From CAZHCA01 sp964530825 (GTDB taxonomy: Bacteria > Bacteroidota > Bacteroidia > Chitinophagales > Saprospiraceae): a DNA stretch of 64,000 bases. The notes beneath the pieces were generated by a model. The model had not been told where the DNA came from, made no database searches, and worked only from the letters and a program-made list of their open reading frames with translations. A program made the translations under genes and the position numbers. Within the stretch, counting starts at the first letter, position 1. Each line of letters begins with the position of its first letter. The DNA is taken from assembly GCA_964530825.1 (NCBI GenBank), contig CAZHCA010000012.1, forward strand, positions 1 through 64,000, in the 5' to 3' direction. Shown piece by piece: positions 9,918 to 19,796 of this stretch.

Positions 9918-10304
9918 TCAGCGGCCTTGTGCCTGAAATTCGGCAATTACACGGTGTGCGATATCTAAATGGCGCTGCCGGCGATGCTCCATGTATTGAT
10001 CAAGGGCCTGAAAATCATTAAAACGGCGGCGGTCAACCAATACCTTTAACCCCACAATGGCATCGTATAGCAGGGTATTGACCATCCCCCTGAGCAGGCG
10101 CCGGCTTTTTAAACAGGAATCGAAAAGAAAAGCACCGGTAAGTCGCTCGACTTCGACGTGCATGGCGGAGTATTGCAGCAATTCCGCTTGCAGATCATCC
10201 ATTAATCGGCGAAGTGCATTGGATGGACGCCCCGAACGGGCGTAATTTTTCGATCGGAAGGAAATGCGGCGAAGGCGATCTCCTTCATTGTTAGGAGCGA
10301 ACAT
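9918..10304 (-). CDS. Conserved-looking helical protein of unknown function
   Basis: About 128 residues from MFAPNNEGDRLRR; the frame extends 22 codons upstream, but that part is unlike a protein N-terminus. It is predicted almost wholly alpha-helical and rich in Arg and Leu (RRLMDDLQAELLQYSAMHVE, SRRLLRGMVNTLLYDAIVGL). No signal peptide or known motif was recognised. It lies between the sigma-like gene and the cyclic-nucleotide/AlbA_2 gene on the same strand, so the three may form one regulatory unit. Confidence 0.55.
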   Translation of the reverse strand: MFAPNNEGDRLRRISFRSKNYARSGRPSNALRRLMDDLQAELLQYSAMHVEVERLTGAFLFDSCLKSRRLLRGMVNTLLYDAIVGLKVLVDRRRFNDFQALDQYMEHRRQRHLDIAHRVIAEFQAQGR

Positions 10305-10468
10305 AAATGGCCCATTTTCATGAGTAGCGAAAATAACGATTCTCGCAAAAGATGGGCAAAAATAAGCCAAAAATCTTTAGTTACCTACTTTGTACGGTAT
10401 GGAGTTAACCCCAAAAAGCTTTTGAGTCCACAAAATAGCCGGCGGGTCATTCGCTCCTATCCTATTCT

Positions 10469-10948
10469 TCAAGGAATAAGTCCTTTTTGTTCCAGTTTGC
10501 GCAAGTACTTTCGAATACGAAAAAATACCGATTGCTGTGTCATTCCGAGTTTTTGCGCAATAATCGCCTCCTCTACGCCGAATAAGTACCACACTAATAT
10601 GTTCAGATTGGTGCTATCCACATGCGGTTTTAGGTACCGCTGAAGTGCTTCCGGAGTTTCGATCCTTTCTCCGAAATTTCCCTGCATCCTTTGGCGTCTT
10701 TTGGAGCGCGATCGCAAGATGCTCTTATTAAGCACACTTTTGATGAAACGATAACCCTCTTGTGCGTAACGCTCGTGGTAGGATTCAAAATTCTGATAGA
10801 GGTCGGTATAAAATCCCTCTAAAATCGAATCTTTCTCCAAATCACTTCGGATAGTCCTAGCCAGACTCGATTCCAATGCATCGCTATGCCGGTTCCTAAT
10901 GTACAAAACAAATTCTGTGGGGCTCGACCAAAGAATAGATATCTTCAT
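10469..10948 (-). CDS. Sigma-70-region-4-like / ECF-type regulator
   Basis: 159 residues. The C-terminal part WYLFGVEEAIIAQKLGMTQQ continuing into an SVFFRIRKYLRKL helix is a helix-turn-helix of the sigma-70 region 4 / LuxR type. The N-terminal half is helical and basic, with no clear region 2 motif. It is therefore either a diverged ECF sigma factor or a sigma-like DNA-binding protein. It lies upstream of the small helical gene and the cyclic-nucleotide/AlbA_2 gene in the same direction. There is no anti-sigma gene nearby. Confidence 0.6.
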   Translation of the reverse strand: MKISILWSSPTEFVLYIRNRHSDALESSLARTIRSDLEKDSILEGFYTDLYQNFESYHERYAQEGYRFIKSVLNKSILRSRSKRRQRMQGNFGERIETPEALQRYLKPHVDSTNLNILVWYLFGVEEAIIAQKLGMTQQSVFFRIRKYLRKLEQKGLIP

Positions 10949-11378
10949 GGGTAAAATGAGGTGCTTTCCATCAAGCGTACAAGTAGTTTTCCTCTTGCTT
11001 ACGGGTAGCTACGGCGAGTTATCCGAATACCGTATCGAACGCTGTATCAATGTAGGGCTAAAAAGTAGAAAGGCGCAATAGTAATTGGATGTAAATATTA
11101 AAATTATACCAATGAAAACACGGAATGTCGAAAGGTTATATCACTAGATAATTGCTTTTCATGACGATAACGATAAAGGAACTTTCATTTAGTATACCCG
11201 CAAAGGTGACTTTTGGAACCCAATGGAAAAAGCGGTTACAGCTACATAATACACAATTATTCTAACCGCCAAACAAAAAAAATCGATCCCGGGGGATCGA
11301 TTTTTTTACATTTTTATTTTTCAATTTATTGACAATTGAATAACAATCCTTTTTTCAATACAAAAAAACATTATGTGT
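10949..11378. other. AT-rich intergenic region with inverted repeats
   Basis: 430 bp with no convincing gene. It contains the upstream region of the sigma-like gene, a 7-bp inverted repeat GCGGTTA/TAACCGC (11232-11238 and 11263-11269), and then the strong terminator described separately. It is AT-rich and unlike the coding sequence around it. Confidence 0.6.
11275..11307 (-). terminator. Strong intrinsic terminator below the acylase gene
   Basis: TCGATCCC and GGGATCGA pair across a 2-nt loop and are flanked by eight A on the left and seven T on the right, so it can act in both directions. It lies about 70 bp past the stop of the acylase gene and is most likely its terminator. Confidence 0.8.
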
Positions 11379-13454
11379 TTATTTCCCCGGATGGTACACC
11401 CGTGCGGCCTGCTTCATAATTGCATCTTTATCGAACGTTTGCGGTTTGGCTTTTTTCTCTGCAAATAACTCCATCTGGTTATTGTAGTAAGGACTCTCTG
11501 GTTCGGTTGAAGCTCCGTAGGCTACGATACTTTCCATGTCGACTACCCCGCGCTCATTGTACTGAATAAACATCATAAAGCCATCGCCGCCCTTTGCGTA
11601 GTAACGGCCGTCTTCTTTGCTGATTCCACCGAACCGGGCCGCCAGGGTGGCTGGAAATCCAAAAATCGGCAGGTTTTTATCGCCCCGCTTAAAGCGGAAA
11701 AACGTTTTGTAAGGGACATCTGTGGTACCAAAGTATTCCATCAAATGATCGTGTACGCTTACCAGGGCTGCTTCGTAGGCGGTATCGGCAATTTCCTTTG
11801 GTGTTTTTCCGGCACCCTCCAGTAAAAACCAACCCAACAGCATATAGGTGGCCGCATTACCTTCAGGGTTCACCACCCCATCCCAGGCCTTCAAGGAATC
11901 GACAATATATTCCGTACCGCTAACCGGATCGGTACGGCGGTAGCGCTCCAGGAGGGTATGTAATCCCGTCCGTTCTGGCATGCGAGCATCGAATTTCAAA
12001 GCACGCAGTTCTTCCATGTCCAGGAAAGTTCCATCCTGATAGATCTGGCGCCATTGATAGCTCCGCACGTTATCATCAGTCTGCTGGAAGTCGACCTCGG
12101 CCTGATAATCCAGCGAGTCCAACCAGCTTTCCTCGCAGGTGCATTTGAAGGGATTATGGTTGACGTTGTACACGTAGCCGCAATCGGGGTTCAAAATCAG
12201 CGGTCGCTCCTCCATGGGCAGAAAACGCTGCCATCTGGTTTCGGAAGTATTGCCAGGTACAACGCCCGCGTAGTCATAACCGGGCGTACGGTCGGGAAAA
12301 AGCCCATTGCACAGGTAAAAGATATTATCTTCCTTATCGGCATAGGTGATGTTGAAATAAGGCAACCCGTCGATCGCCAGGGCCTCTTGAAACTCCTCTA
12401 AGTTTTGTGCTTTCGACATGCGGTACCATTGCTCGGCCGTCTTGATGGTCATCGCCGGCGGAGTACGGATAGCAAAAAAGTTGCCTTCGGGCGTCTGCAA
12501 TGTCGGACCATACACACTTTCGTAGACAGTACGCTTGACGCCAATCGGAAAAGGCAGCCACTTGAGCTTCACCTTGAGCTTGATCTTGCGTTTCTCCAGT
12601 TCGCGCCATTCCCCGTCATATTCATAGAGCAGCTTTTCGGTTGGGTGCATTTTCAACGCGTATACATCGGTGTGATCGTAGTAATTGTTGGTATGGGTCC
12701 ACCCAAGGTGTTCATTAGTTCCAATCTGCGGACCCAGGGATCCGGGAAACATAGCCCCCTGGAAATGCCAGCCTTCCTCACTCATCACCTGCACTTCGTA
12801 AAAGGATTCCAACCCCTCGAAATCAAGGTGGGGGTTGCAGATCAGGTAGGTGCGGCCGTCTTTGGTCATGGTACTGCGAAAAGCAAAGCTATTCGAACCC
12901 TTTGAACCATAATCCATGTCGGGCATGCGCTGGTCATAGTAGTCGCCATTGACGAGTCGCGATACAATATCGCCGCCACCAATAAAATCGGTGATCTTCA
13001 GCGGATAGGCTTCCAGCAGATCCTGGGGCATTACGGGAAAAATTTTCTTATCCAACACCTCCTCAGGATATTGCTCCGCAAAGTCATTCACACCCTGGCA
13101 GTAGGCCCGTAGGTAAGCTTTAAACTCGAGGGACACATCGCGGTCGTAACGCTCCTCCACTAATTGGTCAAGCTGGAACAGGGCTGAGAAAAAGTCACCA
13201 GCAGCGCCGGTTTTCCCGTATTCGCGCCCCAGTCGCTCCCGTACCAGCATCAAAGTTTGTTGCAAGATTTCAAACTGGTCTTCACACTGAACCCAAGCCA
13301 GACCGTATGCGGCCTCGGGGTCGGTAGGGGCAAAAATATGCGGCACGCCGTATTCGTCACGGGCGATGGTGATGCGTTCGGGATCAATCTGGGCTGGCAG
13401 TTGACTAAAACACAACGAATTAAGGAAGAGCAATAAGTAGCTACAGAATCGCAT
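11379..13454 (-). CDS. Penicillin-acylase-family (peptidase S45) N-terminal nucleophile hydrolase
   Basis: About 691 residues from MRFCSYLLLFLNSLCFSQLP, a signal peptide; 22 in-frame codons upstream lack this property. S45 enzymes are made as a precursor and cleave themselves before a Ser that becomes the catalytic N-terminus of the beta chain. Here that site is GYGSKG or SKG^SNSFAF, with Ser at about residue 187 preceded by Gly. The alpha-chain motif RDEYGVPHIFAPTDPEAAYG at the N-terminus and NPHLDF after the Ser are typical. It is probably periplasmic and cleaves an N-acyl amide: a beta-lactam, an acyl-homoserine lactone or another acyl amine. The substrate cannot be told from sequence. It is divergent from the BNR-propeller gene. 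Confidence 0.88.
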   Translation of the reverse strand: MRFCSYLLLFLNSLCFSQLPAQIDPERITIARDEYGVPHIFAPTDPEAAYGLAWVQCEDQFEILQQTLMLVRERLGREYGKTGAAGDFFSALFQLDQLVEERYDRDVSLEFKAYLRAYCQGVNDFAEQYPEEVLDKKIFPVMPQDLLEAYPLKITDFIGGGDIVSRLVNGDYYDQRMPDMDYGSKGSNSFAFRSTMTKDGRTYLICNPHLDFEGLESFYEVQVMSEEGWHFQGAMFPGSLGPQIGTNEHLGWTHTNNYYDHTDVYALKMHPTEKLLYEYDGEWRELEKRKIKLKVKLKWLPFPIGVKRTVYESVYGPTLQTPEGNFFAIRTPPAMTIKTAEQWYRMSKAQNLEEFQEALAIDGLPYFNITYADKEDNIFYLCNGLFPDRTPGYDYAGVVPGNTSETRWQRFLPMEERPLILNPDCGYVYNVNHNPFKCTCEESWLDSLDYQAEVDFQQTDDNVRSYQWRQIYQDGTFLDMEELRALKFDARMPERTGLHTLLERYRRTDPVSGTEYIVDSLKAWDGVVNPEGNAATYMLLGWFLLEGAGKTPKEIADTAYEAALVSVHDHLMEYFGTTDVPYKTFFRFKRGDKNLPIFGFPATLAARFGGISKEDGRYYAKGGDGFMMFIQYNERGVVDMESIVAYGASTEPESPYYNNQMELFAEKKAKPQTFDKDAIMKQAARVYHPGK

Positions 13455-13608
13455 AACGAGTATTTTGAATAGAAAATAAGAAGACGTTAAATATACTAAC
13501 TTCTCTTTGCTTAAAGACACGCTTCACTGGGTTAACCCCTTTGTAATCCGAATTTTTGACTATCTTTTTCTTTGTTTTTTACCAAAGCCATCATAAAACT
13601 TGGATGTC

Positions 13609-16600
13609 ATGAAACACTATAGCTGGTTGCTATTGCTAGGCTTTTCGTTGATGCTCTTTGTGCCGACGCGGGCTAGTGCACAATCTACTTCCGGGGACTC
13701 ACTGCGTTTTCAGGCGCTCCGGTGGCGCAATATCGGTCCTTTCCGGGGGGGACGCTCCGTAGCTGCCTGCGGGGTACCGGGCAATGATCAACTGTATTAT
13801 GCCGGCTACACCGGCGGCGGCCTGTGGCGTACGACCAATACCGGCCAAACTTGGGAGAATATTTCCGATGGCTATTTCCAAACGGGTAGCGTAGGCGACG
13901 TCGCCGTGGCTCCCTCCGACCCCAACGTAATCTACGCAGGAATGGGCGAGCACGCCGTACGCGGCGTTATGACCACCTACGGCGATGGCGTTTACCGATC
14001 AACCGATGCGGGACACACCTGGACCCACATCGGATTGGAAAAAACCCGCCACATTTCCGATGTCATCGTCCATCCAGCTGATCCGAATACCGTGTGGGTG
14101 GCTGCTCAGGGTGCCTTGCATGGCCCTAATCCAGAGCGGGGCATCTTCAAAACAACTAACGGAGGCAAAACTTGGCGCAAAGTGCTCTACGTAGACGAAC
14201 AGACCGGTGCCTCTAGCCTGAGTCTCGACACCAGAAATCCGCGTATCCTCTACGCCGCCACCTGGCAGCATATTCGCTACCCGTGGAAGGTGAAAAGTGG
14301 CGGCCAAGGCTCTGGCCTATGGAAATCGATCGATGGGGGCGAAACCTGGAAAAAGATCAATGAAGGATTACCCGGGACCATGGGAAAAATCGGCGTAGCC
14401 GTTTCCCCAGCCAATAACCGCCGTGTCTTCGCTATTGTCGAGGCGGAAAAGGACAAGGCAGGCCTCTACCGATCCGACGACGCCGGTGCTACTTGGCAAC
14501 ACCTGTCGAGCGATCAGCTCCTCACAGCCCGTTCCTGGTACTACATGGAAGTCTTTGCCGACCATCAGGATCAGGATCTGGTCTACGTGCTCAATGCCCC
14601 AATGATGAAATCCGAGAACGGGGGGCAAACCTTCAACCGAGTGAGCGTGGGGCACGGGGATACGCACGATCTCTGGATCAATCCCGATAATCCCACTAAC
14701 CTCATCCTGGCCGACGACGGCGGAGCCGAAATCACTTTCAACGGGGGTAAAAACTGGTCAAGCCTCAACAATCAACCAACCGCTCAGTTTTACCGGGTTA
14801 ATGTCGATAACCGATTTCCGTACCACATCTACGGCGGCCAGCAAGATAACTCCTCAGTGGTCATTGCCAGCCGAACCAATGGCCGTGGTATAACTGCCAA
14901 TGACTGGACGTTCGGCCCCGGCTGCGAAAGCGCTTTCATCGCTTTTGATCCCGACAATCCCGAATTGCTCTACGGCGGCTGCTACCAAGGGCTGATCGAG
15001 CAGCTCAATACCCGGACGCAGGAGGGCAAAGATATCATGCAATATCCTTCTCTCAATCTGGCCACGCCACCGAAAGACATGAAATACCGCTACAATTGGA
15101 ATGCACCAATCATCGCATCACCCCACGATCCGACGACCATTTACCACGCCGGGAATGTCGTATTTAAAACGACCGACGGCGGAATCAACTGGTCAGTCAT
15201 CAGCCCCGATCTGACCCGTAATGATCCCAGTAAACAGGGCCCAGGTGGCGGCCCGCTCACCAATGAAGGTGCCGGCGGTGAAAACTACAACACCTTGGCT
15301 TATCTGATCGAGTCGCCCCTCGAAGAAGGCGTACTTTACGCCGGCAGTGACTGCGGTTTGGTACATCTGACCCGCAACGGCGGAGAAAGTTGGACAGACA
15401 TTACTCCAGGCGACCTGCCAGAGAGCAATGTCTATTCCATCGAAGTATCACCGCACGATCCCGGAACAGCCTACCTTTGTGCGAATCGCTTTAAATTCAA
15501 TGACCTGCACTCTTACACCTACAAGACCACCAACTACGGAAAATCATGGACCCCCATTAGTACGGGTATCCGCGATGATGACTTCCTACGGGTAGTTCGC
15601 GAAGACCCGATCGTGCCAGGCTTGCTCTACGGCGGGGCCGAACGGGGCTTTTACCTCTCTGAAGACGGGGGCCGGCAATGGCGACTCCTACAACTCAATC
15701 TGCCGGTTGTACCCATTACCGACCTAATTGTGCAGGACAATGATCTTATTGCCGCCACCCAGGGACGGGCCTTTTGGATACTCGACGATCTGGGGCCTAT
15801 ACAACAATCGGCAACTGACCACCATCCAGATAAACTGACCATCTACGGTCCCAAACCCAGTGTAAGATACTTCGGCGGCTCAGAATGGGGAGCGGAAAAA
15901 ACCACCCCGGGTTTAGGGGTCAATCCTCCCTCTGGTGTTTTGCTCTATTATCAATTGCCGTACGGTCACGACAGCACCGTGGTGCAACTGGACATCCTTG
16001 ATTCAGAGGGGGCCTTGCTGCGCACCTATTCCAGTGAAAAAAATACGGAATTTAAAAGCTATCCGGGCGGACCGCCCAAACCTGAAGCGCTACCGGCCGA
16101 GGCCGGCCTCAACGCTTTTGTCTGGGATATGCGCACTGCTACACTGCTCGATGTACCAGATGCATTTGTGTATGGTGACTACCGGGGACGAAGGGTAGGC
16201 CCCGGCACGTATCGGGCTCGCCTGCTCTATGGCGACCAGCAGACGGAGGCCGAAATACAAATATTGCCGGATCCTAGACTGGAGGCCACAGCTGCCGACT
16301 TCGAAGCCCAGCAGGCCGTAGCCCAGCGCATCGATCTGCACATTGAAGATATCCACGCTGCCATTAATGATCTAGATAAGGTGCGTCGGCAAATTCAGGG
16401 CTACAATCAACTGATGGCCGAGATGGAAGGCGTAGATACCCTCATCGGCCTGGGCAAAGACTTATTGAAAAAAATTGATAATTGGCAAGCGCGGGTAATC
16501 GAGAAACGGCAAAAAAGTATCCAGGACGTAATCAACTGGCCGGGCAAACTCAATGCCGAGTTTTTTGCCCTGCGCGTAAAGGTAGACAGCCACGACCCAC

Positions 16601-16758
16601 GCGTGCCACAGGGGGTATACAACCGATTAAACGACCTCGAAGCGCAATGGTCGACCCATCAGAAAGAATGGATGCGCATCATGGAGGAGGAAGTCGCCAA
16701 CTACAACATTCTGTTTCGGGAGCGAAATATTCCCGCACTTATCGTAGCCGGAGAATGA
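13609..16758 (+). CDS. Secreted BNR/VPS10-like beta-propeller protein (paralog 1)
   Basis: About 1049 residues with signal peptide MKHYSWLLLLGFSLML and a cleavage region near ASAQ; a Met three codons upstream (13600) is also possible. Repeats of the Asp-box/BNR type (DxGxTW) recur through residues about 60-730: TNTGQTWENI, TDAGHTWTHI, TNGGKTWRKV, IDGGETWKKI and others. This indicates two sortilin/VPS10-type propellers. After about residue 760 come a beta-sandwich and a C-terminal helical segment. The family is often misnamed glycosyl hydrolase, but no sialidase catalytic residues are evident. It is paralogous along its length to the protein encoded at 40792-43953. It is probably periplasmic or surface-exposed. 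Confidence 0.8.
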   Translation: MKHYSWLLLLGFSLMLFVPTRASAQSTSGDSLRFQALRWRNIGPFRGGRSVAACGVPGNDQLYYAGYTGGGLWRTTNTGQTWENISDGYFQTGSVGDVAVAPSDPNVIYAGMGEHAVRGVMTTYGDGVYRSTDAGHTWTHIGLEKTRHISDVIVHPADPNTVWVAAQGALHGPNPERGIFKTTNGGKTWRKVLYVDEQTGASSLSLDTRNPRILYAATWQHIRYPWKVKSGGQGSGLWKSIDGGETWKKINEGLPGTMGKIGVAVSPANNRRVFAIVEAEKDKAGLYRSDDAGATWQHLSSDQLLTARSWYYMEVFADHQDQDLVYVLNAPMMKSENGGQTFNRVSVGHGDTHDLWINPDNPTNLILADDGGAEITFNGGKNWSSLNNQPTAQFYRVNVDNRFPYHIYGGQQDNSSVVIASRTNGRGITANDWTFGPGCESAFIAFDPDNPELLYGGCYQGLIEQLNTRTQEGKDIMQYPSLNLATPPKDMKYRYNWNAPIIASPHDPTTIYHAGNVVFKTTDGGINWSVISPDLTRNDPSKQGPGGGPLTNEGAGGENYNTLAYLIESPLEEGVLYAGSDCGLVHLTRNGGESWTDITPGDLPESNVYSIEVSPHDPGTAYLCANRFKFNDLHSYTYKTTNYGKSWTPISTGIRDDDFLRVVREDPIVPGLLYGGAERGFYLSEDGGRQWRLLQLNLPVVPITDLIVQDNDLIAATQGRAFWILDDLGPIQQSATDHHPDKLTIYGPKPSVRYFGGSEWGAEKTTPGLGVNPPSGVLLYYQLPYGHDSTVVQLDILDSEGALLRTYSSEKNTEFKSYPGGPPKPEALPAEAGLNAFVWDMRTATLLDVPDAFVYGDYRGRRVGPGTYRARLLYGDQQTEAEIQILPDPRLEATAADFEAQQAVAQRIDLHIEDIHAAINDLDKVRRQIQGYNQLMAEMEGVDTLIGLGKDLLKKIDNWQARVIEKRQKSIQDVINWPGKLNAEFFALRVKVDSHDPRVPQGVYNRLNDLEAQWSTHQKEWMRIMEEEVANYNILFRERNIPALIVAGE

Positions 16759-16871
16759 TGAGGTGACCCAAAGAGGGAAGTATTGTTTCGGCCCTCCGGG
16801 TCAATTCGCCCTACGTGTTACTTTTTGGTGCTTAGTATGAAAAGTTGGGCAAACCAAACGTTCGCCCTCCG

Positions 16872-17084
16872 CTAGTGGGCGAATGCCGTAACCCGGCCTT
16901 TGATAAATTTTTCTGAAAATACCTTCTGTGCTGCTTTGTCCTTGTTGAGGATATCCTTCTGGTGGTCTTTCGCGTACTCGATAAATTAGTTGTCCCAAAT
17001 ATGTAAGACCCAACAATTGGGACATGCCCCCAACTCGAAAAAGTCATCCTGAATGAATAAGTTAGCTGGTTTTGCTTTCTTACG
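16872..17084 (-). pseudogene. Decayed small CPNCW-containing gene
   Basis: A minus-strand frame reads QDDFFELGACPNCW, then VLHIWDN, an in-frame TAA (16986-16988), then FIEYAKDHQKDILNKDKAAQ and KVFSEKFIKGRVTAF before a TAG. The CxxC-W block followed by WD and the Lys/Asp-rich helical tail read like a real small cytosolic protein of about 60-70 residues, with one nonsense codon and no ATG left. This resembles a small Bacteroidota family I recall with an 'ACPNCWG' motif, but I cannot confirm it. The rest of the 16759-17224 gap holds nothing else I recognise. Confidence 0.4.
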
Positions 17085-17224
17085 AAAAAAATCAAATAAT
17101 CCCAGAATAAAACTGATTAGTGAATATGACGGCAAGATACTAATTTGAAAGCAAGGCAGGACGAACGGTAAAATTTCTAGTGTCAGCCACCCGAGCCGAA
17201 ATTTTTTTCTTTAATTTTCTTGGC

Positions 17225-19741
17225 ATGAAACAGTGGGGTATTCTTTGTTTTTGTTGGTTAATCGCCGTCTCTGGGGCGTGGTCGCAAGTAACCGATACGA
17301 TCGCTGCGGAAGCCGATTCTTTTTCTATCTTAACCCCTCCTTCCCTTCCATCAACGTCGAATGACACTTCTATTCTTAATCTGGACACCCTTTCAGTCGA
17401 GCGCATGACCAAATTGGAAGCACTGTCTACAGAAGTGGCTTCCTTTAGAAATTTAGTCAATTCGGGACTGCGTACCGATACCGTTGAAATGCGGCGTAAA
17501 CTTCAACAATTTGAGCGCGACCTGGCGGTCATGGAAAAAACCCTGACGCAAGACTCCGGGCGGATCAATGCTGCCTTTCTTTTCACGGTCCAGGATATTC
17601 CCAGGCGAATCGAAGCAGAACTCAAAGGTTGGCTGGAAGATATCGATGCCTTTAACCAGGCCCTCCTCAATCAAAGCGAGACCATTGAGGATATGTTTTC
17701 GGATCCGATACTGGTTCAATCTTACTACACAACTGACAGCTTTAACGTACTGTATCGGGAGCGTTTCCGCACCATCCGCAACAACTGGTATGCATCGGCT
17801 ACCGAATTGCGCAATGCATTTGAACACTTAGCCCTACTGCGATCTGATATTTTTGTCCAAAACCTGAAAGCCGATTTGCTGGTAGACCGCCTCAGCGAAT
17901 TATTGGCGGATCGGCAGGTAAATTTGTGGGTAAATGAAGCCCCGCCGCTCTGGAGCGCCAGGCCGCGGAGTTATCTTTTTTCCATGGGCGAAGCATTTCG
18001 GCTTTCAAGGGACACCGTAGGCACCATCCTGTCCTATTTCCTAGCCAGTAGTAGCGAAACCCGATTTTTTATCGTTCTCGCTTTTTTTCTTTTCTACCTC
18101 TGGATACGCCGCAATCTTCGAAAAATTAGACATTCCCGGACGCCCGAGGAGCGGTCCGAAGTATTTAAGCCGCTGAGTTTTACACCTGCCTATCCCTTGC
18201 TTTCCGCGCTGCTAGTCTGCCTGCTCATCGCACCTTTCTTTTACCGCGATTTGCCCGGGGCCTACTTGGAGATCATATGGCTGCTGGTTTCTCTGACACT
18301 GATCCCTCTGATTTTCAAGCAGTGGCCCAATGCTAATGTACGCTTCATTGCCTTGCTGTTCGGGTTGGTTACTGGCCAGGTTTTACTCAATTTGATTATC
18401 ATACCCAGCTTTCCTGAGAGATGGCTACAGTTAAGCTTGCAAATCGGCGGATTCCTGGTCAGCCGTCAATTACTTCAGAAATTGGATAACCTGCCTTTTC
18501 AAAAGATAGACTTGATAAAGCGCGTTATCCAGATTAGCCTCTGGTTCAGCGGCCTTGCCATCTTCCTGAACGTAATCGGCTCGTTCACCCTATCCAAGAT
18601 ATTCATTACGACGGCTCTATTCGGCACCGTTTTCGCCTTTGCCATCAAGATTATTATCGAAATTTTATTGGAGGCGATTTACCTCCAGCAAAAATCAGGC
18701 AATCTGGGAACTTCGGTATCTGCCTGGATGCAGTTTTACGATCTGCGCAACCGCTTGCGCCGGGTATTGGAATACATAGGCATGGCCTTCTGGATTATGA
18801 CCTTTTTGAAAAACCTGCTGATCTACCGGCCGGTTTTTGGCGCCATCCAGAATTTTTTGCTCGCCGAACGTTCTATCGGGAACTTTCCATTCACCTTCAT
18901 GAGTCTGTTAGTCTTCTTGCTCATTATCTACCTGACCACGATAGCAGGACAATTAATCAACTTTATATTCGGACGGGAAGATGGAAAAACCCAACCCATC
19001 GCTGGCCTTAAGGCCAGTAAGTTGGGCAATTATCTGCTGCTGGTTCGCATTGGCGTATATGCCATAGGTTTTCTACTCGCGCTAAGTGCTGCCGGGGTGC
19101 AGCTGACGGAGGTTGCTATCGTGCTCGGAGCCTTAAGTGTAGGCATCGGTTTCGGTCTGCAAAATATCGTCAATAATCTGGTGTCGGGTATTATCCTGGC
19201 TTTCGAACAACCGCTAAAGATCGGTGACACCATAGAGTTCGGCAGCCGCATTGGCAATATTCGGGAAATTGGATTTCGCTCCAGTACCATCCGCACCTTT
19301 GAAGGTTCGGACGTTATCGTACCCAATGGAGATTTGATCTCTCAACAGTTGGTTAATTGGACCCGCAACGACACCTTGCGTCGTATCGAACACATCGTAA
19401 GCGTCGGTTACGGCACAAACCTCGGGCAGGCCAGGGAGATAATCACCAAAATTTTGAATAGCAACGAAAAAATCCTGAGTGATCCGGCCCCGATTGTACT
19501 AGTGCAAACCCTTAATAATAGCTCGGTAGATTTGCGCGTACTCTTCTGGACTGAAGACCGCGATGGGTGGCTGGTTATGCGTAGCGATATCCTGGAGACG
19601 ATTTATAACCGGTTGCGTAGCGAAGGCATCGAAATTCCTTTCCCAAAACGCGACATCACCGTTCGTATGGCCGCAGACCAAAAGGCGGCTGCCTCAGCCA
19701 AGCCGGAAGAAGACCCGGCCGACCATCAACCATCACCCTAG
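17225..19741 (+). CDS. MscS-family mechanosensitive channel, large MscK/MscM-like type
   Basis: About 838 residues. The start at MKQWGILCFCWLIAVSGAWS gives a signal peptide; an upstream 15-codon extension is less likely. Residues about 20-250 form a periplasmic helical domain. From about 285 onward there are many hydrophobic segments (roughly 10 spans). The MscS core follows: the pore-lining helix with small residues and Gly (VLGALSVGIGFGLQNIVNNL), and then the beta domain FEQPLKIGDTIEFG, IREIGFRSSTIRTFEGSDVI and VPNGDLISQQLVNWTRND. The channel probably releases solutes on hypo-osmotic shock. The gene ends just before a terminator hairpin. Confidence 0.9.
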   Translation: MKQWGILCFCWLIAVSGAWSQVTDTIAAEADSFSILTPPSLPSTSNDTSILNLDTLSVERMTKLEALSTEVASFRNLVNSGLRTDTVEMRRKLQQFERDLAVMEKTLTQDSGRINAAFLFTVQDIPRRIEAELKGWLEDIDAFNQALLNQSETIEDMFSDPILVQSYYTTDSFNVLYRERFRTIRNNWYASATELRNAFEHLALLRSDIFVQNLKADLLVDRLSELLADRQVNLWVNEAPPLWSARPRSYLFSMGEAFRLSRDTVGTILSYFLASSSETRFFIVLAFFLFYLWIRRNLRKIRHSRTPEERSEVFKPLSFTPAYPLLSALLVCLLIAPFFYRDLPGAYLEIIWLLVSLTLIPLIFKQWPNANVRFIALLFGLVTGQVLLNLIIIPSFPERWLQLSLQIGGFLVSRQLLQKLDNLPFQKIDLIKRVIQISLWFSGLAIFLNVIGSFTLSKIFITTALFGTVFAFAIKIIIEILLEAIYLQQKSGNLGTSVSAWMQFYDLRNRLRRVLEYIGMAFWIMTFLKNLLIYRPVFGAIQNFLLAERSIGNFPFTFMSLLVFLLIIYLTTIAGQLINFIFGREDGKTQPIAGLKASKLGNYLLLVRIGVYAIGFLLALSAAGVQLTEVAIVLGALSVGIGFGLQNIVNNLVSGIILAFEQPLKIGDTIEFGSRIGNIREIGFRSSTIRTFEGSDVIVPNGDLISQQLVNWTRNDTLRRIEHIVSVGYGTNLGQAREIITKILNSNEKILSDPAPIVLVQTLNNSSVDLRVLFWTEDRDGWLVMRSDILETIYNRLRSEGIEIPFPKRDITVRMAADQKAAASAKPEEDPADHQPSP

Positions 19742-19747
19742 GACATA

Positions 19748-19783
19748 AAAAAAGCCTCCGGCAATCTATCACAGGAGGCTTTC
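19748..19783. terminator. Bidirectional terminator between mscS-like gene and tRNA-Gly
   Basis: AAAGCCTCC (19751-19759) pairs with GGAGGCTTT (19774-19782) across a 14-nt loop, preceded by an A-run that becomes a T-run on the other strand. It can terminate the channel gene (+) and the tRNA (-). Confidence 0.7.
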
Positions 19784-19796
19784 ACTTAACCTTAAG

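Noticed and set aside
11275..11307. End of an insertion sequence or recombination site.
   Set aside because: A compact G/C stem with A and T tracts right after a gene is an intrinsic terminator; no partner copy was seen.
13609..16758. Annotation of the propeller protein as a sialidase.
   Set aside because: Only Asp-box structural repeats are seen; the Arg triad and catalytic Tyr/Glu arrangement of sialidases is not evident.
16801..17095. Minus-strand ORFs of 74 and 87 residues in the gap before the channel gene.
   Set aside because: They are out-of-frame readings of the decayed CPNCW gene, with Arg/Pro/Gln-rich, unprotein-like composition.
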